This document shows, piece by piece, positions 6,857 through 14,168 of a DNA stretch of 26,009 nt. The DNA lies in the NCBI GenBank assembly GCA_905372445.1, contig CAJPPF010000014.1:1-26009 (forward strand). Direction: 5' to 3'. The DNA comes from an uncultured Prevotella sp. Lineage in GTDB: Bacteria; Bacteroidota; Bacteroidia; Bacteroidales; Bacteroidaceae. Every line of letters begins with the position of its first letter. Position 1 is the first letter of the stretch. The translations under genes and the position numbers were made by a program. The notes beneath the pieces were generated by a model. The model was given only the letters and a program-made list of their open reading frames with translations, was not told where the DNA came from and made no database searches.

Positions 6857-7978
6857 TTACATATCGTCGTTGACAGGAAACTCCATAAGATATGCTTTAA
6901 TGAACCCGTCGATCTTGCCATCCATTACTCCGTCGACGTCAGCCGTCTGGAAATTAGTGCGGTGGTCCTTCACGCGTCGGTCGTCGAATACATACGAGCG
7001 TATCTGACTGCCCCACTCTATCTTCTTCTTGCCTGCCTCTATCTTCGCCTGAGCTTCAAGGCGCTTCTTCATGGCACGGTCGTAGAGCTGCGATTTGAGC
7101 AGTCGCATTGCGTTCTCGCGGTTCTGCTGCTGCTTGCGACTCTCGGTGTTGGCAATGAGTATTTCCTCCTCCTCACCGGTATCAGGATCGGTATACAAGT
7201 AACGAACACGGACACCGGTCTCCACTTTATTCACGTTCTGTCCGCCTGCTCCTGAACTGCGGAATGTGTCCCAAGATATCTTCGACGGGTCGACATACAC
7301 CTCTATGGTGTCGTCGATGAGTGGCGAGACGAACACAGAAGCGAAACTTGTCATTCGTTTGCCCTGCGCATTGTAAGGCGAAACACGTACCAGACGATGC
7401 ACACCGCTTTCTGATTTCAGGAAGCCATAAGCATATTCGCCACCCTCAATCTCCATTGTGACAGATTTTATCCCTGCCTCATCACCTTCCTGCAAGTCGC
7501 TCACCGTGACCTTGTAGCCTCCCTTCTCAGCCCATCGCATATACATTCGCATGAGCATCTCTGCCCAGTCCTGTGCCTCCGTGCCACCGGCGCCAGAGTT
7601 GATTTTCAGCACGCAGTCCATCGGATCTTCTTTCTGACGGAGCATATTACGCAGCTCAAGCGCCTCGACGGCAGACAGTGCTCTCTGGTAGTCAGCATCG
7701 ACCTCCTCCTCTGTCACCATGTCGTCCTTGAAGAAATCGAACGCCAGTTCCAGTTCATCGGTAGCCGAACGTACCTGCTTATAGCCAGTGAGCCACTTTT
7801 CTATGTCCTTTACTTTCTTCATCTGCTCCTGCGCACGCTCCGGATCCTCCCAGAAATCAGGCGCCTGAGTACGCAGTTGTTCCTCTTCAAACTCAACCTT
7901 CTTACGGTCAATGTCGAGGTATTGAAACAAATCATCTGCCCTTTTTTGTATATCTTTCAGTTGCTCTAATGTTATCAT
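6857..7978 (-). CDS. prfB: Peptide chain release factor 2 (no programmed frameshift)
   Basis: RF2 ends translation at UGA and UAA. The 373-residue protein is full length and carries the GGQ motif at 245-247 (SSGAGGQNVN), which triggers peptidyl-tRNA hydrolysis. The stop-recognition loop reads SPY at 200-202 where E. coli has SPF. The serine at 242 sits where E. coli K-12 has Thr246. Many bacteria need a +1 frameshift at an in-frame UGA near codon 25; here codons 20-22 read TAC CTC GAC continuously and no stop or shift is present. The ATG overlaps the stop of the upstream acyl-CoA synthetase gene (ATGA), indicating translational coupling. Confidence 0.96.
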   Translation of the reverse strand: MITLEQLKDIQKRADDLFQYLDIDRKKVEFEEEQLRTQAPDFWEDPERAQEQMKKVKDIEKWLTGYKQVRSATDELELAFDFFKDDMVTEEEVDADYQRALSAVEALELRNMLRQKEDPMDCVLKINSGAGGTEAQDWAEMLMRMYMRWAEKGGYKVTVSDLQEGDEAGIKSVTMEIEGGEYAYGFLKSESGVHRLVRVSPYNAQGKRMTSFASVFVSPLIDDTIEVYVDPSKISWDTFRSSGAGGQNVNKVETGVRVRYLYTDPDTGEEEEILIANTESRKQQQNRENAMRLLKSQLYDRAMKKRLEAQAKIEAGKKKIEWGSQIRSYVFDDRRVKDHRTNFQTADVDGVMDGKIDGFIKAYLMEFPVNDDM

Positions 7979-9789
7979 TCTTTCTTTTCGTATAGTGTGT
8001 CAATCTGTTCTTTATAGTGTTCGACGACGATATTGCGTTTTATCTTCAACGTGTTTGTCAGTTCTCCGCGTTCGAGCGAGAAGTGATGGGGCAACAGCAC
8101 GAAATGCTTTATCTGCTCATAGTGGGCAAGCGACTGCTGTAATGTGTCGATGCGCTCCTTTACCATTTGATGAACAACCGCGTTGGCACAGAGTTCTTCG
8201 CGGTCTTTGAAGGCGATGCCGTTTTCTTTTGCCCAGCTCTCAAGCTCGTAGTAAGCCGGTACGATGAGTGCCGACACGAACTGATGCTTATCGGCAACGA
8301 TGCAAATCTGCTCTACATATCGGTCGACGAGTATCTTCGCCTCGATCATCTGCGGGGCGATATACTTGCCGTTGGAGGTCTTCAGCAGGTCTTTCTTGCG
8401 GTCGGTGATGTATAGTTCACCGTCTTTCAGATAACCGATATCGCCCGTCTTGAAGTATCCATCGTCGGTAAACGACTGTGCGTTGAGGTCAGGACGATTG
8501 TAATAACCCTTGGTTATCGTAGGACCTTTGAGCAGGATCTCGCCGTCATCACCTATCTTCACTGACAGCCCCGGCAACGGACGACCGATAGAGCCTATCG
8601 TATATGGTCCGCCGACATGGTCGTTTGACGCTGTGGCAAACGATTCCGTCAGTCCGTAGCCCACAATCATATTGATGCCGATCGAATGAATGAACTCCTC
8701 GACTACGGGCGACACTGTTGCTCCTGCCGTCGGGAAGAAATGCGGATTCAGCAGTCCCATCTCCTTACGTATGAGCGAGAAGATGGTTGAGTTAACCATC
8801 TTATATTCGAGCGACAGCGCCATTGGCGGTGTCAGCCCCTTGCTCAGATATTCAATATTATGCTTCCTTCCTATCTCCAAGGCATGAAGGAACACCTTAC
8901 GCATGGCATGATTGGAATCCTCTATCCGCGCCTTTATCGCAGCATACACCTTCTCCCAGAATCGCGGCACGGAGCACATACACGTCGGATTGGTCTCGCG
9001 GATGGCTTGCTGCACGTCTTTTGTGTCGGTAAGAACGATCATTCTACAGCCTTCGGAGATGCACAACAGGCTCCATCCCTTCTCGAAGATATGAGCATAA
9101 GGCAGGAAATTCAATATCCTGTCATAGGGCGTAAGCGGCAGTGCGCTGCTGTTAGCCTCTATGGCGGCACGTGCCTGACCGTGGGTGAGGACCACTCCCT
9201 TGGAGTTGCCCGTCGTACCACTGGTATAGAGTATGCTCATTATGTCATCGTCGCATGCCTGGGCATACAGACTCTCGACCTCCTCCTGCCGTGGAAAGCC
9301 ATCGCCCATAGCCAGAAAATCATCGAAATAGATCGACACCGGGTCGTGGGTAGAGATGCGCACATTGCGGTTGAAGACAATGACCTTCTCCAGTCCATGA
9401 CAGATAGAAAACAGATGTCGCGCAGTATTATACTGCTGCTGGTCGCCGGCGAATATAAATCGGATATTGGCATCATTCACGATGAACGCTACTTGGTCCT
9501 CGCTCGAGGTAGCATAGAATGGAATCGTTGCCGCACGCACACCCCATGCACCAAAGTCGGTATAGATAAATTGCAGTGCGTTATGCGAAAAGATGGCTAT
9601 ATTCTCGCCCGGACGAATACCCATTTCAAGCATTGCATTGGCGACGCGCTTAACTTGATAGGCAGCATCGCGCCATGATACACTCTTCCACTCACCACCG
9701 CCGAAGTCCTTATAGATGAAAGCCTCGCGATCGCCATAAATTTTCGCCTGTTCATTGAGCAGCACAGAAAGATGACATCTGGTTTGCAT
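7975..9789 (-). CDS. Long-chain fatty acid--CoA ligase (AMP-forming)
   Basis: The 604-residue protein is an ANL-superfamily adenylating enzyme that activates a fatty acid to acyl-AMP and then acyl-CoA. Key motifs are in order: the phosphate loop YTSGTTGNSKG at 188-198, the FPYAHIFEKG region, GYGLTESFA (A5 motif), YFKTGDIGYLKDGEL with the ribose-binding aspartate, DRKKDLLKTSNGKYIAPQ (hinge), and the catalytic lysine within LTNTLKIKR near the C-terminus. Length and the long insert are typical of bacterial long-chain (FAA1/FadD15-type) ligases. No membrane segment is seen. It leads the run with prfB, the small membrane protein and the CYTH gene, with a consensus promoter at 9842-9812. Exact chain-length preference is unknown. 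Confidence 0.92.
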   Translation of the reverse strand: MQTRCHLSVLLNEQAKIYGDREAFIYKDFGGGEWKSVSWRDAAYQVKRVANAMLEMGIRPGENIAIFSHNALQFIYTDFGAWGVRAATIPFYATSSEDQVAFIVNDANIRFIFAGDQQQYNTARHLFSICHGLEKVIVFNRNVRISTHDPVSIYFDDFLAMGDGFPRQEEVESLYAQACDDDIMSILYTSGTTGNSKGVVLTHGQARAAIEANSSALPLTPYDRILNFLPYAHIFEKGWSLLCISEGCRMIVLTDTKDVQQAIRETNPTCMCSVPRFWEKVYAAIKARIEDSNHAMRKVFLHALEIGRKHNIEYLSKGLTPPMALSLEYKMVNSTIFSLIRKEMGLLNPHFFPTAGATVSPVVEEFIHSIGINMIVGYGLTESFATASNDHVGGPYTIGSIGRPLPGLSVKIGDDGEILLKGPTITKGYYNRPDLNAQSFTDDGYFKTGDIGYLKDGELYITDRKKDLLKTSNGKYIAPQMIEAKILVDRYVEQICIVADKHQFVSALIVPAYYELESWAKENGIAFKDREELCANAVVHQMVKERIDTLQQSLAHYEQIKHFVLLPHHFSLERGELTNTLKIKRNIVVEHYKEQIDTLYEKKE

Positions 9790-9811
9790 AAGTTGAAATC
9801 TTTTCTATTCG

Positions 9812-9842
9812 CAAAATTAATTTAATTTATGCAGATCTCCAA
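9812..9842 (-). promoter_or_regulatory. Promoter of the acyl-CoA ligase / prfB run
   Basis: On the minus strand, TTG at 9842-9840, a 20-base spacer and TAATTTTG at 9819-9812 match the consensus. The predicted leader is about 17 bases. This is the only clear promoter found ahead of prfB. Confidence 0.75.
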
Positions 9843-9949
9843 AAGAATTCATTTGTTTTTTTGACAATGTCAGTCATAGAATCCAAAACGGTCGTCGTGT
9901 TCACAGAGAACAGCCTCGTTTACCTCAAGCGAACAGTTTATCCTAAAAA

Positions 9950-10004
9950 CTGAAAAGGGAAACGTAAGTACCCTTTCCCACGGCATCATAGCCTACGTTT
10001 TCAG
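9950..10004. other. Nested inverted repeat in intergenic DNA
   Basis: CTGAAAA at 9950-9956 pairs with TTTTCAG at 9998-10004, and inside it AAAGGG pairs with CCCTTT across a short loop. On the minus strand a T run follows, giving a terminator-like shape, but no gene ends nearby. Within 9790-10607 this and the repeats below are the only structure I see, apart from a doubtful 28-codon ORF at 9867-9953. Confidence 0.35.
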
Positions 10005-10078
10005 AAAAAGCCAACACGTATCGACGCAAAAAAACTGTGCGTAGATAGTGCAAAATATGATGATCAATTTGTAGTAAA

Positions 10079-10271
10079 CCCAAAACGGTCAATAGACCGC
10101 GGTGTCGTTTTATTATCAAAGATCAAGAGCTTTCCTACTGCTTTCGCCCGCTTGTATGGCATCTTACCTGCCTTATTACCTTGCCGTAGCCCGCTACACT
10201 CACGGTAACAAGACTGCTAATCTGCCACACAATCAGACGAAATCAGTTTGGAATCTATTGACCGTTTTGGG
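10079..10271. repeat. Long copy of dispersed repeat family 2, bounded by 18-base inverted repeats
   Basis: CCCAAAACGGTCAATAGA at 10079-10096 is perfectly repeated in inverse orientation at 10254-10271, delimiting a 193-base unit. Its inner edges match the shorter copy at 65-125. It has no credible ORF of its own and resembles a non-autonomous miniature element. A target-site duplication was not evident by eye. Confidence 0.6.
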
Positions 10272-10302
10272 GTAAAAACAAAGAACTATGTAATACGAAA
10301 GC

Positions 10303-10375
10303 AAAACACCCTATATTGGTCGTGCAAAACAGGGTATTTTGGTGTTGTAATATAGGGTGTTTTGGTCGACCAAAA
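10303..10375. repeat. Cluster of palindromes built on AGGGTNTTTTGGT
   Basis: AAAACACCCTATATT at 10303-10317 is perfectly inverted at 10349-10363. Immediately overlapping it, TTTTGGTCGACCAAAA at 10360-10375 is a perfect 16-base palindrome. The motif AGGGTGTTTTGGT or AGGGTATTTT appears three times in about 55 bases. An ORF on the minus strand across this block (10255-10455) encodes a repetitive peptide and is probably a by-product of the repeats. Confidence 0.55.
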
Positions 10376-10463
10376 TAGGGTATTTTCCAAACAACTGACA
10401 ATGAGACTATTACATAGGCGCTACGGATTATTTTCCATAGTGCGAAGATTGCCAAGGGAGAAA

Positions 10464-10609
10464 GTGATTAATCACACATACATCAAAGCGGAACGTGATA
10501 AATCATGCCTCTACGGCTTACGTCAGTTATGAACACGGAAATAATAACACAGTAATGTAAGGCATTTGCCATGTGATAGCGGAGAGGAGTGATTCATCAC
10601 GTTCCGCCT
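10464..10609. repeat. Pair of outward-facing family 1 half-units next to the M20 gene end
   Basis: A family 1 half-unit lies at 10488-10524 and an opposite one at 10585-10609, the latter overlapping the M20 stop codon by two bases. A separate perfect palindrome GTGATTAATCAC is at 10464-10475. The two arms can pair (GCGGAACG with CGTTCCGC), so the RNA past the M20 gene could form a long hairpin that ends transcription. Confidence 0.5.
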
Positions 10610-11666
10610 AACAGGCTAACAGCCGTATATAGAACTCTATAGCCTTTTCTATCTCGCTGAGATATATAAACTCATCGGCAGTATGCGAGCGTGACGACTC
10701 GCCGGGACCGAGTTTGAACGACGGGAACGGCATCAGTGCCTGATCACTGAGCGTCGGACTGCCGAAAGGCACGCCGCCGAGCGCAATACAACGCTTCACC
10801 AAAGGGTGTTCCTCGCTTATTGACGAGGAGTGCAGACGCTGCGAACGAGCTTTCACTTCGCTGCTTAGATGCCTATGGACGAGCTCAAGCACCTGCTCAT
10901 TCGTGTAGTATTCATTTGTGCGGACATCGACAACGGCGCTACACATATCCGGAACGACGTTATGCTGCGTGCCTGCGTTTATCTGAGTGACCTGCATGAG
11001 CGTCGGACCAAGTAGCGGGCTGACCTTGTCGAACCTGTAGTCGCGCAGCCAGCGGAGGTCGTCCATGATAGCATATATGGCATTCACGCCCTCCTCACGG
11101 GCAGCATGTCCGCTCTTGCCACGGGCTGTGATATCCAGCACCATAAGTCCTTTTTCTGCAATGGCAGGATTCATCCCAGTCGGTTCGCCGACGATGGCAA
11201 CATCTATTCTCGGCAACAGCGGCAGTACTCTCTCTATGCCGTCTGCACCGGAAACTTCTTCTTCGCACGAAGCAAGGTACACCAGATTATAGCGGCACGG
11301 CTCATCCTGACTACAGAAATAGCGGAACGTCTGCAACAATGCCACCAGTCCTCCGCCACAATCGTTACTGCCAAGACCGTAGAGACGACCGTCGACAATC
11401 TCAGGAACGAACGGATCGCGCGTCCACGAAGCAACAGGTTTCACAGTGTCTATATGGGCATTCAGGAGCACCGTGGCTCTGTCATCAGAGAAATCAGGCG
11501 ACAGTGCCCACACGTTATTCCCCTCACGACGCACACAGAAACCGTAGCCACGCAGGGTCTGTTCCATTATGTCGGCAGCAGACTGTTCGTCGCGACTTAC
11601 GGAAGGAGTGGCTATCAATCTCTGAAGCAAGTCAACGGCATCGTGTGTATATCGGCTATAATCCAT
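10608..11666 (-). CDS. M20 family metallohydrolase, ArgE-like (acyl-ornithine/citrulline deacylase)
   Basis: The 352-residue enzyme has the complete M20 di-zinc site: H71 and D73 in AHIDTV, D102 in the SNDCGGG bridge, catalytic E135/E136 in CEEEVSG, E161 in VGEPTG, and the C-terminal H328 in SRSHTADEF. The central dimerisation lid follows GKSGHAA. Sequence style and length match the Bacteroidetes ArgE-type enzymes; in Bacteroides arginine synthesis uses N-succinyl intermediates, so succinyl-ornithine or succinyl-citrulline is a likely substrate. DapE and carboxypeptidase activity remain possible, since no other arg or dap gene is nearby. It is the last gene in the dut run, 32 bases after the EnvC-like gene. 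No signal peptide is present. Confidence 0.8.
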   Translation of the reverse strand: MDYSRYTHDAVDLLQRLIATPSVSRDEQSAADIMEQTLRGYGFCVRREGNNVWALSPDFSDDRATVLLNAHIDTVKPVASWTRDPFVPEIVDGRLYGLGSNDCGGGLVALLQTFRYFCSQDEPCRYNLVYLASCEEEVSGADGIERVLPLLPRIDVAIVGEPTGMNPAIAEKGLMVLDITARGKSGHAAREEGVNAIYAIMDDLRWLRDYRFDKVSPLLGPTLMQVTQINAGTQHNVVPDMCSAVVDVRTNEYYTNEQVLELVHRHLSSEVKARSQRLHSSSISEEHPLVKRCIALGGVPFGSPTLSDQALMPFPSFKLGPGESSRSHTADEFIYLSEIEKAIEFYIRLLAC

Positions 11667-11698
11667 TGCTGTGTATCATTTACTGCCAGGTCAGTGTA

Positions 11699-13291
11699 TT
11701 ATCTTCCCAACCACGATTCAGGATTAAGTTTTGCCGTCTCCTTGCGCAACTGGAACTGAAGTATATTGTCCGTTCCAACCGCACCGATAGTCTGACGTGC
11801 AGATACTTTCTGTCCCTTGCTCACGCTGACACTACGCAGGTTACAATAAACGGAGATGTAACGTCCGTGGCGCACAAGCACAAGCCATGTGCCGCCGATG
11901 TTTGCCACAGCTGACACCTCGCCATCGAAGATACTGCGTGCCTGGCAACCTGCTGTGCCGAGGATGTTGATGCCCTTATTGTCGAGCGTCACATTCTTCA
12001 AGCCTTCTACATTATATTGTCCGAAGTGAGATACTATGCGATACTGTCCCGTGACAGGTATTGGCAGACGCCCCTTGTTGCTCTCGAAGTTGCTCGATAG
12101 TTTCTGATCGACACTGCTATACATCGCTGCAGCCGAACTCTCCTTCGCCTTTGCCACCTCTTTATTATTACGCTCACGGTCGGCTTCAGCCTTACGCTCC
12201 GCCGCCATACGGTCGGCTTCAGCCTCGCGGGCTTTCTGCTCAGCTCTTGTTTTCCTTGCACCTTCCGCACGTGCCGCCTCTTCCTTCAGGCGTTTTTCCT
12301 CTGCGCGTGCAGCATCAATGCGACGTTGGTTCTGACGTGCTTCTTCTTCAGCCTGGGCTTTCTTGCGTGCCAGTTCTTCAGCCCTGCGCTTACGAGCCTC
12401 CTCGGCTTCAGCCTTACGACGAGCCTCAGCCTGCTGACGAGCCACCTCCTCAGCAATGAGTCTGTCGATTTGTGCATTCAGTGCGGCGTCTTTCTTTTTC
12501 TGGTCGTCGATGACACTCTGTATAGTCTTCTGCTGTCGCTGAAGAGACGACACCATGTTCTGTTGTTCAGCCTGACGGCTTTCTAAAGTGTTATGCTCCT
12601 GCTTGCCTTTATACAAGAGGTTGTTCATCTGCTTCTTTGACTCTTCTAATTGTGCGTGTTTCTCCTCTACCTGCGCCTGTTTCTTCTTCAATATCTCGCC
12701 CTGGGCACGTTGGAACGAAGCATATTCCTTAACGAAACGCATGCGCCGGTACATCTGTCCGAAGCTCTTTGCAGAGAAGATGAACATCAGTTTGTCCTCT
12801 GCCGAATGATTGCGCGACATATATCGGAGCGACTTGACATATTTCTGTTTGCGCTCTTCAAGCTGTTTGGTCAATGTCTCGAGTTGTGTCTCGAGCAGAC
12901 CGATGTTACTGTTAAGATGACTAATGTCGCTTTCTATAAGCGCAATGGCTTTCTTACTATCGTTAATCTGGGTGTTGAGAACCATGAGATTCTGCAGGCG
13001 CTTCTTCACGTCAACCCTGTTGGCACGCAAAGCCTGCTCCTGTTTCTTGATATTTTTCTGTATCTTGGCACGCTCGTTCTTAAGTCCTTGTATTGAGACG
13101 GGGCTCTTCTTCGATGTCGCAGTGGTCTTCTTAGCTGTCGCAGTGGTCTTCTTAGCTGTCGTAGTAGTCTTTTTAGCCGGCGACTTCTTATTTGTGGTTG
13201 TGGTCTTTTGGGTCGTGCTTTTCTTTGTCTGTGCCTCCACAGGCATAGCAAACACAAGCAGAGCGAGTATGATATATAGGTATTTCTTCAT
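11699..13291 (-). CDS. EnvC-like murein hydrolase activator with degenerate LytM (M23) domain
   Basis: The 530-residue exported protein has a signal peptide (1-20, ending VEAQ), a Lys/Thr-rich low-complexity linker (about 22-65), long coiled coils (about 68-390, with an Ala/Glu/Arg-rich second half) and a C-terminal LytM domain (about 406-530). EnvC in E. coli has this architecture and switches on cell-wall amidases at the septum without cutting peptidoglycan itself. The LytM fold is recognisable, but the metal and catalytic positions are replaced: NKGIN (438-442) for HxGID, N484 for the histidine after VY, and I510/Q512 for the HxH pair. It is therefore probably a regulator, not an endopeptidase. 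It lies 10 bases after the DUF4292 gene. Confidence 0.87.
   Translation of the reverse strand: MKKYLYIILALLVFAMPVEAQTKKSTTQKTTTTNKKSPAKKTTTTAKKTTATAKKTTATSKKSPVSIQGLKNERAKIQKNIKKQEQALRANRVDVKKRLQNLMVLNTQINDSKKAIALIESDISHLNSNIGLLETQLETLTKQLEERKQKYVKSLRYMSRNHSAEDKLMFIFSAKSFGQMYRRMRFVKEYASFQRAQGEILKKKQAQVEEKHAQLEESKKQMNNLLYKGKQEHNTLESRQAEQQNMVSSLQRQQKTIQSVIDDQKKKDAALNAQIDRLIAEEVARQQAEARRKAEAEEARKRRAEELARKKAQAEEEARQNQRRIDAARAEEKRLKEEAARAEGARKTRAEQKAREAEADRMAAERKAEADRERNNKEVAKAKESSAAAMYSSVDQKLSSNFESNKGRLPIPVTGQYRIVSHFGQYNVEGLKNVTLDNKGINILGTAGCQARSIFDGEVSAVANIGGTWLVLVRHGRYISVYCNLRSVSVSKGQKVSARQTIGAVGTDNILQFQLRKETAKLNPESWLGR
13106..13168 (-). repeat. Three tandem 21-bp units inside the EnvC-like gene
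   Basis: Units at 13106-13126, 13127-13147 and 13148-13168 are nearly identical and encode repeated KKTTATA-like heptads in the Lys/Thr linker. The 21-base period keeps frame, so unit number could change without breaking the gene. The linker's length may vary between strains. Confidence 0.75.
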
Positions 13292-13301
13292 GCCTTTTTA
13301 C

Positions 13302-14168
13302 TTAGAAACTCATTAGTTTGGACAGCACATCCGCAGCCTCCACCCTTTTATACTTAGAGGAAACCTCGGTCACTGGATCCCAATTGGCATCGTTCTTCAC
13401 TCCGTTCATCTTGATTTTAAGCTCTACCTGACGTGTCTTACCCTCTATAAAAGTCTGAAACGAGAAGCTTTGGGTAAGCGGAAAACGTTTCTTTCCGACC
13501 TGCGTGAAGTCTGAATAAAGCCACGACAGCATCGACGTGCCATGACTTGTGCCGTTATATGTCACGACGGCAGAGGTCACGGAGTTGTCGTTCCGTGATG
13601 CGTTCCACTGGTATTTAATCTTTCCCTTGTCGAGCATCACAGGCACGAAAGCGTTATTACCATCAAGCACAGCGGAGAATAACTCTGCATCGGCAGTGGA
13701 AAGTGACTGTCTGCCGGGTGCGGTCAGCTGATTCCAAAACAGTGCCTGAAGGGAATAAAACGAGATTCCGTTGTCGCGAAGGAAGTCGAGTTGGTTGTAG
13801 TCGCCCTTGACATACTGTCTGTTGAAGCGGTCCATGACCAGTACATAGTCAGGAGTAAACTCCAGGCGGCCTATCTCTGAACCGAGCAAAGGGACGAACA
13901 GCTGTATGCGTATCACTTTATCCTTACGCATATGAACGGAGCCGGGAACAGTGACATCTTTACTTCCCATCTGCAACGTCACGCTCGCATTGCCGACGAT
14001 ATTCTCGGTGCTGACTGCGTTGTTTATCACTTTTGCGACAAAATCGCGCTGCAAGATTGCCGAACTTGCACCGGTTGTGCCCGACGGCTGTTCCGTCAAT
14101 GTCTTGTGACTGCCACAAGAGGCTAACAGTATTACTGCAATAAGCAGCAGGAAAAAATTATTTTTCAT
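13302..14168 (-). CDS. DUF4292 lipoprotein
   Basis: The 288-residue protein has a lipoprotein signal peptide with lipobox LLASC (Cys18) after MKNNFFLLLIAVI. The mature part has the DUF4292 pattern: an N-terminal strand-rich half (VGNASVTLQMGSKDVTVPGS, VIRIQLFVPLLGSEIGRLEF) and a DYNQLDFLRDNGISFYSLQALFWNQ segment. The family resembles the LolA/LolB and VioE-like half-barrel folds that bind lipid, so a role in lipoprotein or lipid handling at the outer membrane is a reasonable inference. The start overlaps the end of the TPR gene by 11 bases and the gene is followed 10 bases later by the EnvC-like gene. Confidence 0.82.
   Translation of the reverse strand: MKNNFFLLLIAVILLASCGSHKTLTEQPSGTTGASSAILQRDFVAKVINNAVSTENIVGNASVTLQMGSKDVTVPGSVHMRKDKVIRIQLFVPLLGSEIGRLEFTPDYVLVMDRFNRQYVKGDYNQLDFLRDNGISFYSLQALFWNQLTAPGRQSLSTADAELFSAVLDGNNAFVPVMLDKGKIKYQWNASRNDNSVTSAVVTYNGTSHGTSMLSWLYSDFTQVGKKRFPLTQSFSFQTFIEGKTRQVELKIKMNGVKNDANWDPVTEVSSKYKRVEAADVLSKLMSF

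Noticed and set aside
8860..9678. 272-codon plus-strand ORF opposite the acyl-CoA ligase
   Set aside because: It lies entirely antisense to a well-supported gene and its translation shows no domain; a frame shadow.
9867..9953. Plus-strand 28-codon ORF followed by a hairpin
   Set aside because: No promoter, ribosome site or recognisable sequence; most likely chance.
10255..10455. Minus-strand 66-codon ORF in the repeat region
   Set aside because: Its peptide is built from the local DNA repeats, its end lies in the family 2 inverted repeat, and no promoter or family match supports it.
11106..11914. Two long plus-strand ORFs opposite the M20 and EnvC-like genes
   Set aside because: Both overlap confident genes on the other strand and have low-complexity, non-family translations.
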